Source: CAZRAL01 sp964598005
GTDB taxonomy: Bacteria; Pseudomonadota; Gammaproteobacteria; Burkholderiales; Usitatibacteraceae
Length of the DNA stretch: 64,000 nt
Assembly: GCA_964598005.1 (NCBI GenBank)
Contig: CAZRAL010000002.1
Coordinates: 1 to 64,000, forward strand
Reading direction: 5' to 3'
The notes under the pieces are model-generated. The model worked only from the letters and a program-made list of their open reading frames with translations. It ran no database searches and was not told the DNA's origin. This document shows, in pieces, positions 50,243-58,809 of the stretch. The first letter of the stretch is position 1. Each line of letters starts with the position of its first letter. The position numbers and the translations under genes are program-made.

Positions 50243-52156
50243 ATGGCCCGTAAACCTAAAGCATTGCAAAACGACGAATATCCTTTTCCTAATCCTCGTG
50301 CCGAGAGAGAAAGCAAAACCGTCGATGTCGAAGCGCAGAAAACGCGTCTCAAGAGTCTGATCGCGCTGGGAAAGGAGCGTGGATTTCTCACCTATGCCGA
50401 GATCAACGATCATTTGCCGGATCTAGTGGATGCCGATCAAATTGAGGCGATCACCACGACCTTTAATGACATGGGCATCCAGATTTATGACGTTGCGCCT
50501 GATGCCGAAACCTTGCTCCTCACCGAAGCCACTGCAGCGGTTGCCGACGATGATGCTGAGGAAGAAGCCGCACAGGCTTTATCCACGGTCGATTCCGAGT
50601 TTGGCCGGACCACTGATCCTGTCCGCATGTATATGCGCGAAATGGGCTCGGTCGAACTGTTGACGCGCGAAGGCGAAATTGAAATTGCCAAACGCATCGA
50701 AGATGGCCAGAAGCATATGATCTACGCGATTTCAGCATGCCCCACTACGATTGCGCAAATCCTCAATCTGGCAGATCGAGTGGAACGAGATGAAATCCGT
50801 ATCGACGAAGTGGTCGATGGCCTGGTGGACCCAAATGAAGATCAGGTGGCTGAAGAAGAGCTGATCGACGAAGAAGAGATCGAGGAGGAAATCGAAGAGG
50901 AGGAGGATGAAGATGGTGCTATTGCTGCCGCTAATCTGGAGCAACTGAAACTCGATGCCCTGGAGCATTTCAATGTTATCCGCAAGCAGTATAAGAAAAT
51001 GCGCAAGGTGTTAGCTGAAAAAGGGCACCGTTCGCGCGCTTATAAGGATTTGCAGGACGAAATTTCCAATGAGTTGATGCAAATCCGCTTTTCCACCCGG
51101 CAGGTGGAAGCGTTATGCAACGGATTGCGCGGACTGGTTGAACAAGTGCGCGCCCGCGAGCGCGAAATTCAGGAACTTTGTGTCAAAAATTCCAGCATGC
51201 CGCGTGTGCATTTCATCAAAGTGTTTCCCGGAAACGAGACCAACATACGCTGGGTGGTTGACGAAATCGCGCAGGGGAAACCCTACAGCACAGCGCTGGC
51301 CCGCTTCAAACCTTCCATCATCGAGCAGCAGGAATCGTTGATTGCCTTGCAAAAAGATGTCGGCATTCCGATCAAAGATCTCAAGGAAATTGCGCGCCAG
51401 ATGAGCACCGGCGAAGCCAAGGCGCGCCGCGCCAAACGCGAAATGATCGAAGCCAATTTGCGCCTGGTGATTTCCATCGCCAAAAAATACACTAACCGGG
51501 GCCTGCAATTCCTGGATTTGATTCAGGAAGGCAACATTGGTTTGATGAAAGCGGTGGACAAATTCGAGTATCGCCGGGGTTATAAATTTTCCACCTATGC
51601 CACCTGGTGGATTCGTCAAGCCATTACCCGTTCGATCGCCGATCAGGCGCGCACCATACGCATCCCTGTGCACATGATCGAAACGATCAACAAAATGAAC
51701 CGTATTTCACGGCAAATATTGCAGGAAACCGGTCTCGAGCCCGATCCAGCCACATTGGCGCTGAAGATGGAAATGCCTGAGGACAAAATTCGCAAAATCC
51801 TCAAAATTTCCAAAGAACCCATCTCGATGGAAACACCGATCGGCGACGATGATGATTCGCATCTGGGTGACTTTATAGAAGATCTCGCTTCGCTAGCGCC
51901 AGATGAGTCCGCACAGTATTCGGGCCTGCGCGATGTGACCAAGGATATCCTCGATAGTCTCACGCCACGCGAAGCCAAAGTGCTGCGTATGCGTTTTGGA
52001 ATAGAAATGAACACTGATCACACGCTTGAAGAAGTCGGCAAGCAATTTGATGTGACCCGGGAACGCATTCGTCAGATCGAGGCCAAAGCGCTGCGCAAAC
52101 TGCGCCATCCAAGTCGCTCTGAAAAACTGAAAAGTTTTTTGGAGTCAGACGGTTAA
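50243..52156 (+). CDS. rpoD: RNA polymerase primary sigma factor RpoD (sigma-70)
   Basis: The housekeeping sigma factor, 637 residues. Region 1.1 (about 25-100, LGKERGFLTYAEINDHLP), region 1.2 (TDPVRMYMREMGSVELLTRE), the non-conserved region with a long acidic run (EEELIDEEEIEEEIEEEEDE, about 208-228), regions 2.1-2.4 (FLDLIQEGNIGLMKAVDKFE; FSTYATWWIRQAITRSI), region 3, and region 4 (VTRERIRQIEAKALRKLRHP). Confidence 0.97.
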   Translation: MARKPKALQNDEYPFPNPRAERESKTVDVEAQKTRLKSLIALGKERGFLTYAEINDHLPDLVDADQIEAITTTFNDMGIQIYDVAPDAETLLLTEATAAVADDDAEEEAAQALSTVDSEFGRTTDPVRMYMREMGSVELLTREGEIEIAKRIEDGQKHMIYAISACPTTIAQILNLADRVERDEIRIDEVVDGLVDPNEDQVAEEELIDEEEIEEEIEEEEDEDGAIAAANLEQLKLDALEHFNVIRKQYKKMRKVLAEKGHRSRAYKDLQDEISNELMQIRFSTRQVEALCNGLRGLVEQVRAREREIQELCVKNSSMPRVHFIKVFPGNETNIRWVVDEIAQGKPYSTALARFKPSIIEQQESLIALQKDVGIPIKDLKEIARQMSTGEAKARRAKREMIEANLRLVISIAKKYTNRGLQFLDLIQEGNIGLMKAVDKFEYRRGYKFSTYATWWIRQAITRSIADQARTIRIPVHMIETINKMNRISRQILQETGLEPDPATLALKMEMPEDKIRKILKISKEPISMETPIGDDDDSHLGDFIEDLASLAPDESAQYSGLRDVTKDILDSLTPREAKVLRMRFGIEMNTDHTLEEVGKQFDVTRERIRQIEAKALRKLRHPSRSEKLKSFLESDG

Positions 52157-52181
52157 TTTTTTCCAAAGTAAAGATTCAATC

Positions 52182-52207
52182 AAAGGGCAGTCCACGCTGC
52201 CCTTTTT
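52182..52207 (+). terminator. rho-independent terminator after rpoD
   Basis: AAAGGGCAG-TCCACG-CTGCCCTTTTT, 25 bases past the rpoD stop; ends the macromolecular-synthesis operon. Confidence 0.85.
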
Positions 52208-52256
52208 AATTTCAATCATTAAACTGTTTGCACAACATGCATGAAAAGATAGTGGC

Positions 52257-53477
52257 ATGACTGCACCACAACATGCCCACCATCGCACGCCGCGCTGGCT
52301 ATTGGCGATGCTGCTTGCCGCGCTGGCAACCTTAGGCCCATTTTCAGTCGATACTTACATGCCCGCCTTTAGTGGCATGGGGCGTGATTTGGGTGCCTCC
52401 ATGTTGCAAATGCAGCAGACCTTGTCGGTCTATCTTGCCGCATTCGCCTTCATGTTCCTGTTTCATGGGGCGCTGTCAGACAGCTTTGGTCGCAAGCCGG
52501 TCATTCTCGCTGGTCTGGTCGTATTTATGCTGGCTTCGGTAGGTTGTGCACTATCGCAAAATATTGGTCAATTGATTGTATTTCGCGCGCTGCAAGGTCT
52601 ATCAGTGGGCGCGGGGATGGTAGTTGGGCGCGCGATCATCCGCGATCTATTCAGCGCGGCTGATGCCCAGCGGCTGATGTCCATGGTCACATTATGGTTT
52701 GGCTTGGCGCCCGCCATTGCGCCCATATTGGGGGGCTACTTTTACCAATGGTGGGGCTGGACTTCGATCTTCTGGTTTTTGGCCATTCTCAGCGCCATTC
52801 TTATTGTCATGAGCTACAAGAGCTTTCACGAAACCTTGCCGCGAGCGCACCGACAGGCATTTCGCCCTGGCCCCTTGTTAAGCGGTTATCGAGAGGTGGG
52901 GATTTCACCGGCATTTTTGCTGCTTTCACTGGTGGTGGGGCTCAATTTCAACGGGTTTTTTCTTTACATTGTTTCAGCACCGGTTTTCCTCCCGGAACAA
53001 CTGGGTTTGGGGCCACACGAATACGCATGGCTGTTTTTTCCCAGTATCGCGGGCATCATGCTCGGCGCCTTTATTTCTGGCCGAGTCGCCGGCAAAGTAA
53101 AACCGCAGGATACGGTGAGACACGCCTACTGGTTCATGGGAGCCGCGGTGCTTTTCAATCTGCTATTTTCATTTTTGGCCAAACCGGCATTGCCGTGGTC
53201 AGTGCTGCCTATTTTTATTTACGCCATCGGCTCCGCCATGGCGATGCCATCGATTTCATTGATGGTGCTGGACCTGTTTCCAACCCGGCGGGGAATGGCT
53301 GCCTCTTTGCAAGGATTTGTTTCGGGAGTAGTCAATGCCGTGGTGGCGGGACTCGTCTCGCCCGCTGTATCACACAACCCAAAATGGTTAGCGGTAGGCA
53401 TGGCGGGATTGATGCTATCCGGGCTGACCTGCTGGGTTGGCTATCGATCCCTTGCCTCGCATGTTTCAAGAGCATAA
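52257..53477 (+). CDS. Bcr/CflA family drug-efflux MFS transporter
   Basis: A 406-residue major-facilitator protein with 12 helices. LATLGPFSVDTYMPAFSGMG is the Bcr/CflA opening, SDSFGRKPVILAGLVVFMLA is the cytoplasmic loop 2-3 motif, and ALQGLSVGAGMVVGRAIIRD is motif C-like. The family exports bicyclomycin, chloramphenicol, sulfonamides or small peptides; the substrate is unknown here. Its own unit after the rpoD terminator, convergent with gshB across the tandem-repeat region. Confidence 0.88.
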   Translation: MTAPQHAHHRTPRWLLAMLLAALATLGPFSVDTYMPAFSGMGRDLGASMLQMQQTLSVYLAAFAFMFLFHGALSDSFGRKPVILAGLVVFMLASVGCALSQNIGQLIVFRALQGLSVGAGMVVGRAIIRDLFSAADAQRLMSMVTLWFGLAPAIAPILGGYFYQWWGWTSIFWFLAILSAILIVMSYKSFHETLPRAHRQAFRPGPLLSGYREVGISPAFLLLSLVVGLNFNGFFLYIVSAPVFLPEQLGLGPHEYAWLFFPSIAGIMLGAFISGRVAGKVKPQDTVRHAYWFMGAAVLFNLLFSFLAKPALPWSVLPIFIYAIGSAMAMPSISLMVLDLFPTRRGMAASLQGFVSGVVNAVVAGLVSPAVSHNPKWLAVGMAGLMLSGLTCWVGYRSLASHVSRA

Positions 53478-53493
53478 TCATGGCTTCAGCGGC

Positions 53494-53866
53494 AGTCGCC
53501 GCAAGCCAACCGGTCAAGCTTCGATAATGTCCAGCATCGTTGCTGCCGAGTTAAAACCCGTTTGTTCAAAGATTTCTACCATGCAGGTGCGGCGCGCACC
53601 CGGTGAGGGGAGCGCAGCGACCTTGGTGCGGTAGTCGCCGCAAGCCAACCGGTCAGGCTTCGATAGCATCCAACATCATCGCAGCCGAGTTAAAGCCAGT
53701 CTGGTCAAAGATTTCTACCATGCAGGTGCGGCGCGCACCCGGTGAGGGGAGCGCAGCGACCTTGGTGCGGTAGTCGCCGCAAGCCAACCGGTCAGGCTTC
53801 GATAGCATCCAACATCATCGCAGCCGAGTTAAAGCCAGTCTGGTCAAAAATTTCGACCATGCAGGT
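53494..53866. repeat. 139-bp tandem repeat made of gshB 3'-end copies
   Basis: AGTCGCCGCAAGCCAACC occurs at 53494, 53633 and 53772, exactly 139 bases apart. Each is followed by a copy of the last 70 or so bases of gshB (read on the minus strand as TCMVEIFDQTGFNSAA then stop). The third copy is the true end of gshB; the middle copy differs from it at 2 positions in that stretch and the outer copy at about 11, mostly silent. The linking spacer of about 60 bases is identical in both units and contains GCGGCGCGCACCCGGTGAGG. It fills the 314-bp gap between bcr and gshB. Not a CRISPR: units are too long and have no unique spacers. Confidence 0.9.
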
Positions 53867-54724
53867 TGGCGACGTCACATTGACCTCGGTCAGGTAGTCG
53901 CCAATAACATCGATTCCGACCAGAAGCAACCCATCGTTTACCAACTGCGAGCCAATCTGCTCGACGATATCACGATCCCGAGTGGACAGCGGTTGGGCTA
54001 CACCGCGTCCGCCTGCAGCCAGATTGCCGCGCGTTTCGCCCGCCTTGGGGATACGTGCGAGCGCATAAGGAGCCGGTTTTCCGTCGATGATCAGGATACG
54101 TTTGTCGCCCTGAGCAATAGCAGGAATGTACTGCTGGATCATCACGGTTTCACCCCCCAGCCGGGTTTGCACCTCGAGGAGCGCATTGCGATTGGGGTCG
54201 TCGGAACGAACGCGGAATATGGAGGTGCCCCCCATGCCATCAAGTTTTTTGAGAATGGTGTCCTGGTATTCCTCGATAAATGCGTTGAGGCGCAAGAGAT
54301 CACACGTAACCAAAGTGGGAACGGTAAAAGCCGGAAACCGGGCAATGGCGAGTTTTTCGTTGTAATCACGCAAGGCGCGTGGCCGATTGATAATTTTTGC
54401 ACCCTGCTGTTCGGCCAATTCGAGCAGCAAGGTGGCGTACAGGTACTCCATATCAAAGGGTGGATCCTTGCGCATGAAAACACAATCGAAGTCAGCAAGC
54501 ACATGCTCGGATTCTGCTTCGATGCGATACCACGCATGGTTATCTTCGAGTAGCGCCACGCGGCATACCCGCGCCACCACCGCGCCTCCTGTCCATGCCA
54601 TATGCCGGGCTTCAAAGGTAAAGATCTGGTGCCCGCGCCGCACGGCCTCGCGCATGATGAAAACCGAGGTGTCTTTATAAGCCTTGAGTTGATCGAGCGG
54701 ATCAACGATGAATGCGATTTTCAT
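53792..54724 (-). CDS. gshB: glutathione synthetase
   Basis: Adds glycine to gamma-glutamylcysteine. The 310-residue ATP-grasp enzyme begins MKIAFIVDPLDQLKAYKDTS and shows CVFMRKDPPFDMEYLY, ILKKLDGMGGTSIFRV and the C-terminal VGIDVIGDYLTEVNVTSPTC. Length and motifs are normal. It lies 17 bp downstream of gshA. Its 3' end is repeated twice in the sequence beyond its stop codon. Confidence 0.96.
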   Translation of the reverse strand: MKIAFIVDPLDQLKAYKDTSVFIMREAVRRGHQIFTFEARHMAWTGGAVVARVCRVALLEDNHAWYRIEAESEHVLADFDCVFMRKDPPFDMEYLYATLLLELAEQQGAKIINRPRALRDYNEKLAIARFPAFTVPTLVTCDLLRLNAFIEEYQDTILKKLDGMGGTSIFRVRSDDPNRNALLEVQTRLGGETVMIQQYIPAIAQGDKRILIIDGKPAPYALARIPKAGETRGNLAAGGRGVAQPLSTRDRDIVEQIGSQLVNDGLLLVGIDVIGDYLTEVNVTSPTCMVEIFDQTGFNSAAMMLDAIEA

Positions 54725-54741
54725 GGGCTTGCTCGATGAAG

Positions 54742-56034
54742 TTAAATGGTTACCGTTTCAGCCAACTGCTCGATTTCCAGCGCAGCCGCCAGCAGCGCCA
54801 GCCGCGCCACTACGCCATAAGTGTAAAAGCGATTGGGCGGCGCATCGGGAGCGTCCATGCAATCGGGGGTGTGGCAATCGGTTTCAAACGCCAGCGGTAC
54901 GAAGCTCATGCCGCGCGAGTTCAGGTTTTCGTCGATGCCACGATCCGTATTGATGCGATAAAAACCACCAACCACGAAATGATCGATCATATACACCACC
55001 GGTTCGGCCACTGCGCCGTTGATGTTTTCAAACGTGTAAACGCCTTCCTGAATAATGACTTCATTGACTTCAAGCCCCTCTTTCACCACGGCCATTTTGT
55101 TGCGTTCCTTGCGGTTCAAATCGCGCACATCGTCTGGTGAGCGTGCCGTCATGATGCCCATGCCGTAGGTACCGGAGTCGGCTTTCACGATCACGAAAGG
55201 TTTTTCGCTAATCCCGTATTCCTTGTATTTTGCCGCCACATCGCCAAGCACCGCTTCCACATTGGCCGCCAGGCAATCTTCCCCGGTTTTGGCAGAGAAA
55301 TCGACCTTTCCGCACTGGCTGAAATAAGGATTGATGAGCCACGGATCGATGCCGATTAATTTGGCGAATTCCTCCGCCACACGGTCATAGGCGTGAAAAT
55401 GCAGGGTCTTGCGCCGATTGGTCCAGCCGGCATAAAGCGGCGGGACGACGGCTTGCTGCAAATTTTTAAGGATGTCGGGCACCCCTGCGGATAAATCGTT
55501 ATTCAGCAAAATCGCACAGGGATCAAATTTATCGCCATCCCCGACCGTGACACGATTACCGGTTCGTTTCACTGGCTCCAATGTCAATTTTTCGCCATTG
55601 GGCAAATCCAGTACAGTGGGCGCATTGATTTCCGGCAACAAGCTGCCGATACGCACCGCCAGCCCCGCGCGGGTGAGAATGCGGTGCAGGGCCGCCACAT
55701 TTTGCAGGTAGAAAGTATTGCGCGTGTGATTTTCCGGAATCAACAAAAAACGCTGCACATCCGGACATATTTTTTCGACAGCGGACATCGTGGCCTGCAC
55801 GCATAAGGTCAAAAAATCGGGGTTGAGGTTATTGAATCCGCCGGGAAACAGATTGGTATCAACGGGCGCCAGCTTGAAACCCGCATTGCGTAAATCCACC
55901 GAGGAATAAAATGGAATCGTGTGCTCCTGCCACTGGTTGCGAAACCAGCGCTCAATGGCAGGCATGGCATCAAGAATTTTCTTTTCGAGATCGAAAAGCG
56001 GGCCGGAGAGCGAAGTCGTAAGATGGGGAACCAT
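54742..56034 (-). CDS. gshA: glutamate-cysteine ligase, GshA_ferroox type
   Basis: First step of glutathione synthesis. The roughly 430-residue protein belongs to the proteobacterial family first described in Acidithiobacillus (PF08886), not the E. coli type: VPHLTTSLSGPLFDLEKKIL, VDTNLFPGGFNNLNPDF, KADSGTYGMGIMTARSPDDV, QEGVYTFENINGAVAEPVVY. The ATG at 56034 matches the family start; an in-frame TTG at 56067 with a distant GGAG is possible. Paired with gshB. Confidence 0.94.
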   Translation of the reverse strand: MVPHLTTSLSGPLFDLEKKILDAMPAIERWFRNQWQEHTIPFYSSVDLRNAGFKLAPVDTNLFPGGFNNLNPDFLTLCVQATMSAVEKICPDVQRFLLIPENHTRNTFYLQNVAALHRILTRAGLAVRIGSLLPEINAPTVLDLPNGEKLTLEPVKRTGNRVTVGDGDKFDPCAILLNNDLSAGVPDILKNLQQAVVPPLYAGWTNRRKTLHFHAYDRVAEEFAKLIGIDPWLINPYFSQCGKVDFSAKTGEDCLAANVEAVLGDVAAKYKEYGISEKPFVIVKADSGTYGMGIMTARSPDDVRDLNRKERNKMAVVKEGLEVNEVIIQEGVYTFENINGAVAEPVVYMIDHFVVGGFYRINTDRGIDENLNSRGMSFVPLAFETDCHTPDCMDAPDAPPNRFYTYGVVARLALLAAALEIEQLAETVTI

Positions 56035-56202
56035 GTGTTGTGGGTGTATTGAGTTGCGCGCGTTCAAGGAAAAAAATTATCTCCGGCATTATCCTGTCTG
56101 CCGGATTCGGGAAGCCAAGTTTACTCTGAAATCGGACTGTTTCTGGATTGTTTCAACAAGGCGAATCGATGAGCGATGATAAAATTACCCACCATCAGAT
56201 AT

Positions 56203-56230
56203 CTTTCGAAACGGTCGCGCGCGAAGCAAG
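56203..56230. repeat. partial copy of the TTTCGAAAC element
   Basis: CTTTCGAAACGGTCGCGCGCGAAGCAAG closely matches the left end of the element at 29081-29214. It lies in the leader of the DUF486 gene; the right end is absent. Confidence 0.5.
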
Positions 56231-56283
56231 GGAAAAATAACAGCCCTGCAGGATCAGGGGCTATAAAACTCACCTCGAAAACG

Positions 56284-56634
56284 ATGACTCCTGCGCATAC
56301 GATCAGTTTGACTATCCTGCTATTAATTGCGTCCAATGTTTTCATGACGTTCGCCTGGTATGGCCATCTGAAAAACCTCAACAATAAACCCTGGATCATT
56401 GCCGCATTGGTATCCTGGGGAATCGCATTATGCGAGTATCTTTTACAGGTTCCCGCCAATCGTATCGGCTTTACCGTCATGAATCTCGGTCAACTCAAAA
56501 TTGTGCAAGAGGTCATTACCTTAACGGTTTTTGTACCGTTCGCCGTGATCTACATGAACGAGCCTTTTAAATGGAATTACGTATGGGCTGGTTTATGCAT
56601 GATTGGTGCAGTCTATTTTATTTTCAAAAATTGA
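56284..56634 (+). CDS. DMT-superfamily protein, DUF486
   Basis: A 116-residue membrane protein with four helices matching DUF486: ILLLIASNVFMTFAWYGHLK, WIIAALVSWGIALCEYLLQVP, FTVMNLGQLKIVQEVITL, and a final GLCMIGAVYFIFKN. Distant relatives are small multidrug exporters, but no function is known. The ATG at 56284 matches the family; longer frames from 56176 run through repeat sequence. mpl starts 22 bases after its stop. Confidence 0.87.
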   Translation: MTPAHTISLTILLLIASNVFMTFAWYGHLKNLNNKPWIIAALVSWGIALCEYLLQVPANRIGFTVMNLGQLKIVQEVITLTVFVPFAVIYMNEPFKWNYVWAGLCMIGAVYFIFKN

Positions 56635-56656
56635 AGAACCTCTAAATTCCACGATC

Positions 56657-58042
56657 ATGCATATTCACATCCTTGGTATTTGCGGCACCTTTATGGGCGG
56701 ATTGGCGGTATTGGCCAAAGAGGCAGGGCATACCGTGACGGGTTGCGATAGTGAAGTCTATCCCCCCATGTCCACCCAGCTCAGCGCACAAGGGATCACC
56801 CTGCATCAAGGCTTCGACGCGGCACAGCTCGACCACTTCAAGGCCGATCTTTTTGTGGTGGGGAATGTGGCGAAGCGTGGCATGCCCGTTATTGAAGCAA
56901 TCTTGAATCAAGGCCTGCCCTATATTTCCGGCCCGCAGTGGCTGGGCGAAAACATTTTGCGTGGCAAATGGGTACTGGCCGTTGCGGGAACGCACGGAAA
57001 AACCACGACCGCATCCATACTGGCCTGGATTCTGGATTATGCCGGGATGGCGCCCGGTTTTTTGATCGGCGGCATCCCCAAAAATTTTGCCATCAGTGCG
57101 CGCAGCCCCAAAGGAGATTCGCCCTTTTTTGTCATCGAGGCCGATGAATACGATACGGCTTTTTTCGATAAACGCAGCAAGTTCGTTCACTACCGTCCTC
57201 GCACGGCCATTCTCAATAATCTCGAATACGATCACGCCGATATTTTCCCGAATGTGGAAGCGATTGAAACGCAATTTCATCATCTGGTGCGTACGATTCC
57301 CGCAGATGGGCTTATTGTTGCCTGCGGTGGAGATACTCATCTGGACCGCGCCCTTGCCAAAGGGTGCTGGACGCCAGTCGAGCGTTTCGGGCCGGGCCAG
57401 CGCTGGGATTTCAGACGGGGTGAAGTCGAAGGGCAGTTTGAAGTTTTGCTCCAGCCGCAATCTGAGCCTGAAACAGGCAAAACAGGAAAAAGTCTGGGCA
57501 TGGTTGACTGGCCGCTCACCGGCACGCACAACATGATGAACGCGCTGGCTGCGTTAGCCGCGGCCCGCCATGCCGGTGTGCCATCTAAAATTGCATTGGA
57601 AGCGCTGAACGAATTTCAGGGCGTGGCGCGGCGCATGGAAATACGCGGTGTGGTAAATGGGGTAACGGTATACGATGATTTTGCACATCACCCCACTGCC
57701 ATTGCCACTACGATTGCCGGCTTGCGTAAACGAGTGGGAAACGAGCGCATACTGGCGGTGCTGGAGCCACGCTCCAATACGATGAAGCTCGGCACCATGC
57801 GTGACGCCTTGCCGGGCAGCCTTGCTCTGGCTGATGCGATTCTGGTTTATGCACCCAATCTGGGCTGGAATGTGCCCGAAACCTTTGCGTCGGTTGCTGC
57901 AAAGACAGCCATTTTTGAGGACCTTGAGACACTGGTCGCGGCTATCGTCAAGCAGGCCGAGCCGGGCGATCATGTGCTTGTGATGTCGAATGGAGGATTT
58001 GGCGGGATTCACCAGAAAATCTTGGAATGCTTGGCAAAATAA
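56657..58042 (+). CDS. mpl: UDP-N-acetylmuramate:L-Ala-gamma-D-Glu-meso-DAP ligase
   Basis: Peptidoglycan-recycling enzyme that attaches recovered murein tripeptide to UDP-MurNAc. The 461-residue Mur-ligase family protein has the N-terminal ILGICGTFMGGLAVLAKEAG, the ATP loop LAVAGTHGKTTTASILAW, EADEYDTAFFDKRSKFVHY, and VYDDFAHHPTAIATTIAGL near the C-domain. The start at 56657 is the family start. Its TAA is directly followed by the esterase frame and a repeat element. Confidence 0.95.
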   Translation: MHIHILGICGTFMGGLAVLAKEAGHTVTGCDSEVYPPMSTQLSAQGITLHQGFDAAQLDHFKADLFVVGNVAKRGMPVIEAILNQGLPYISGPQWLGENILRGKWVLAVAGTHGKTTTASILAWILDYAGMAPGFLIGGIPKNFAISARSPKGDSPFFVIEADEYDTAFFDKRSKFVHYRPRTAILNNLEYDHADIFPNVEAIETQFHHLVRTIPADGLIVACGGDTHLDRALAKGCWTPVERFGPGQRWDFRRGEVEGQFEVLLQPQSEPETGKTGKSLGMVDWPLTGTHNMMNALAALAAARHAGVPSKIALEALNEFQGVARRMEIRGVVNGVTVYDDFAHHPTAIATTIAGLRKRVGNERILAVLEPRSNTMKLGTMRDALPGSLALADAILVYAPNLGWNVPETFASVAAKTAIFEDLETLVAAIVKQAEPGDHVLVMSNGGFGGIHQKILECLAK

Positions 58043-58729
58043 TTGAGGACTTACGCAAAATTGTTCCAGCAAGGCGCAGCGACGCAGGCAGTACAAGTTG
58101 TACGACCAGGCGCTACAACACAACTGGGGCAGTTTTGCGTAAGTCCTGTAATTTTGTATCTGCATGGTTTCAGGAGTGCACCACAATCAGTAAAAGCACG
58201 CCAGCTTAAAGCCTTCTTGGCTCAGCACGGCTTGGCGCATTCCTTCGTCTGTCCCGCATTATCTTTTGAGCCTGAGCAGGCCATGCGCGACGTGGAGGCG
58301 ACATATGGGACGTGTAAACCGGATCAAGTAACTTTGATCGGCAGTTCGCTGGGTGGCCACTATGCTACATACCTGGCCGAAAAATACGGCTGGCGCGCCA
58401 TTCTGGTCAACCCGGCCGTGGGTGCGCATCGCACACTGCAGCCTTATATCGGCGAGCAGACGAATCTATATACGGGTGAAGTATTTACATTCACGCTGCA
58501 GCATCTTGAATTTCTCAGCCGGATTTTTCCGCAACGGATTACCCAACCTGCGCGCTATTGGCTGATGGTAGAGACTGGCGATGAGTTGCTCGATTATCGG
58601 TGCGCCGTTGATTATTACGCGGGTGCAAAACAAACCATCATTACCGGCGGCGACCATTCGTTTCAGGCCTGGGAAAAATTTTTACCTGAGGTGATGCCTT
58701 TTTCCCGTCTGTCATCAAAACTAACTTGA
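58043..58729 (+). CDS. yqiA: YqiA/YcfP-like alpha/beta-hydrolase with displaced start
   Basis: The recognisable protein begins at VILYLHGFRSAPQSVKARQL and has the catalytic Ser in TLIGSSLGGHYATYLAEK, the Asp region VETGDELLDY and the His in TGGDHSFQAWE, as in the UPF0227 esterase family. Members usually start MILYLHGF or similar, but here GTA stands where ATG is expected and a 102-bp repeat abuts it. The open frame runs through the repeat to TTG at 58043, directly after the mpl stop; a TTG at 58154 (VI-L-YLHG) is the other option. N-terminal 36 residues, if made, are repeat-encoded. Confidence 0.8.
   Translation: MRTYAKLFQQGAATQAVQVVRPGATTQLGQFCVSPVILYLHGFRSAPQSVKARQLKAFLAQHGLAHSFVCPALSFEPEQAMRDVEATYGTCKPDQVTLIGSSLGGHYATYLAEKYGWRAILVNPAVGAHRTLQPYIGEQTNLYTGEVFTFTLQHLEFLSRIFPQRITQPARYWLMVETGDELLDYRCAVDYYAGAKQTIITGGDHSFQAWEKFLPEVMPFSRLSSKLT
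58046..58147. mobile_element. palindromic dispersed repeat (GGACTTACGCAAA family), copy 2
   Basis: AGGACTTACGCAAAA (58046-58060) and TTTTGCGTAAGTCCT (58133-58147) are perfect inverse ends of a 102-bp element. Its centre GTACAA-G-TTGTAC is also palindromic, so the whole can fold into one hairpin. It is largely the same as 10841-10954, with intact ends here and decayed ends there. No target duplication is obvious. Likely a non-autonomous mobile element; the parent transposase is not in the window. Confidence 0.75.
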
Positions 58730-58809
58730 ATAAAGCCAGGCCGGGGCCAGGCTGCACGAGGCAGGTATAATTCGGCATCTGTTTTTTCGCAGTGACTGCT
58801 GTTTCCCTC

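Noticed and set aside
53494..53866. CRISPR-like array
   Set aside because: The period is 139 bp, units are near-identical throughout and derive from gshB; there are no unique spacers or cas genes.
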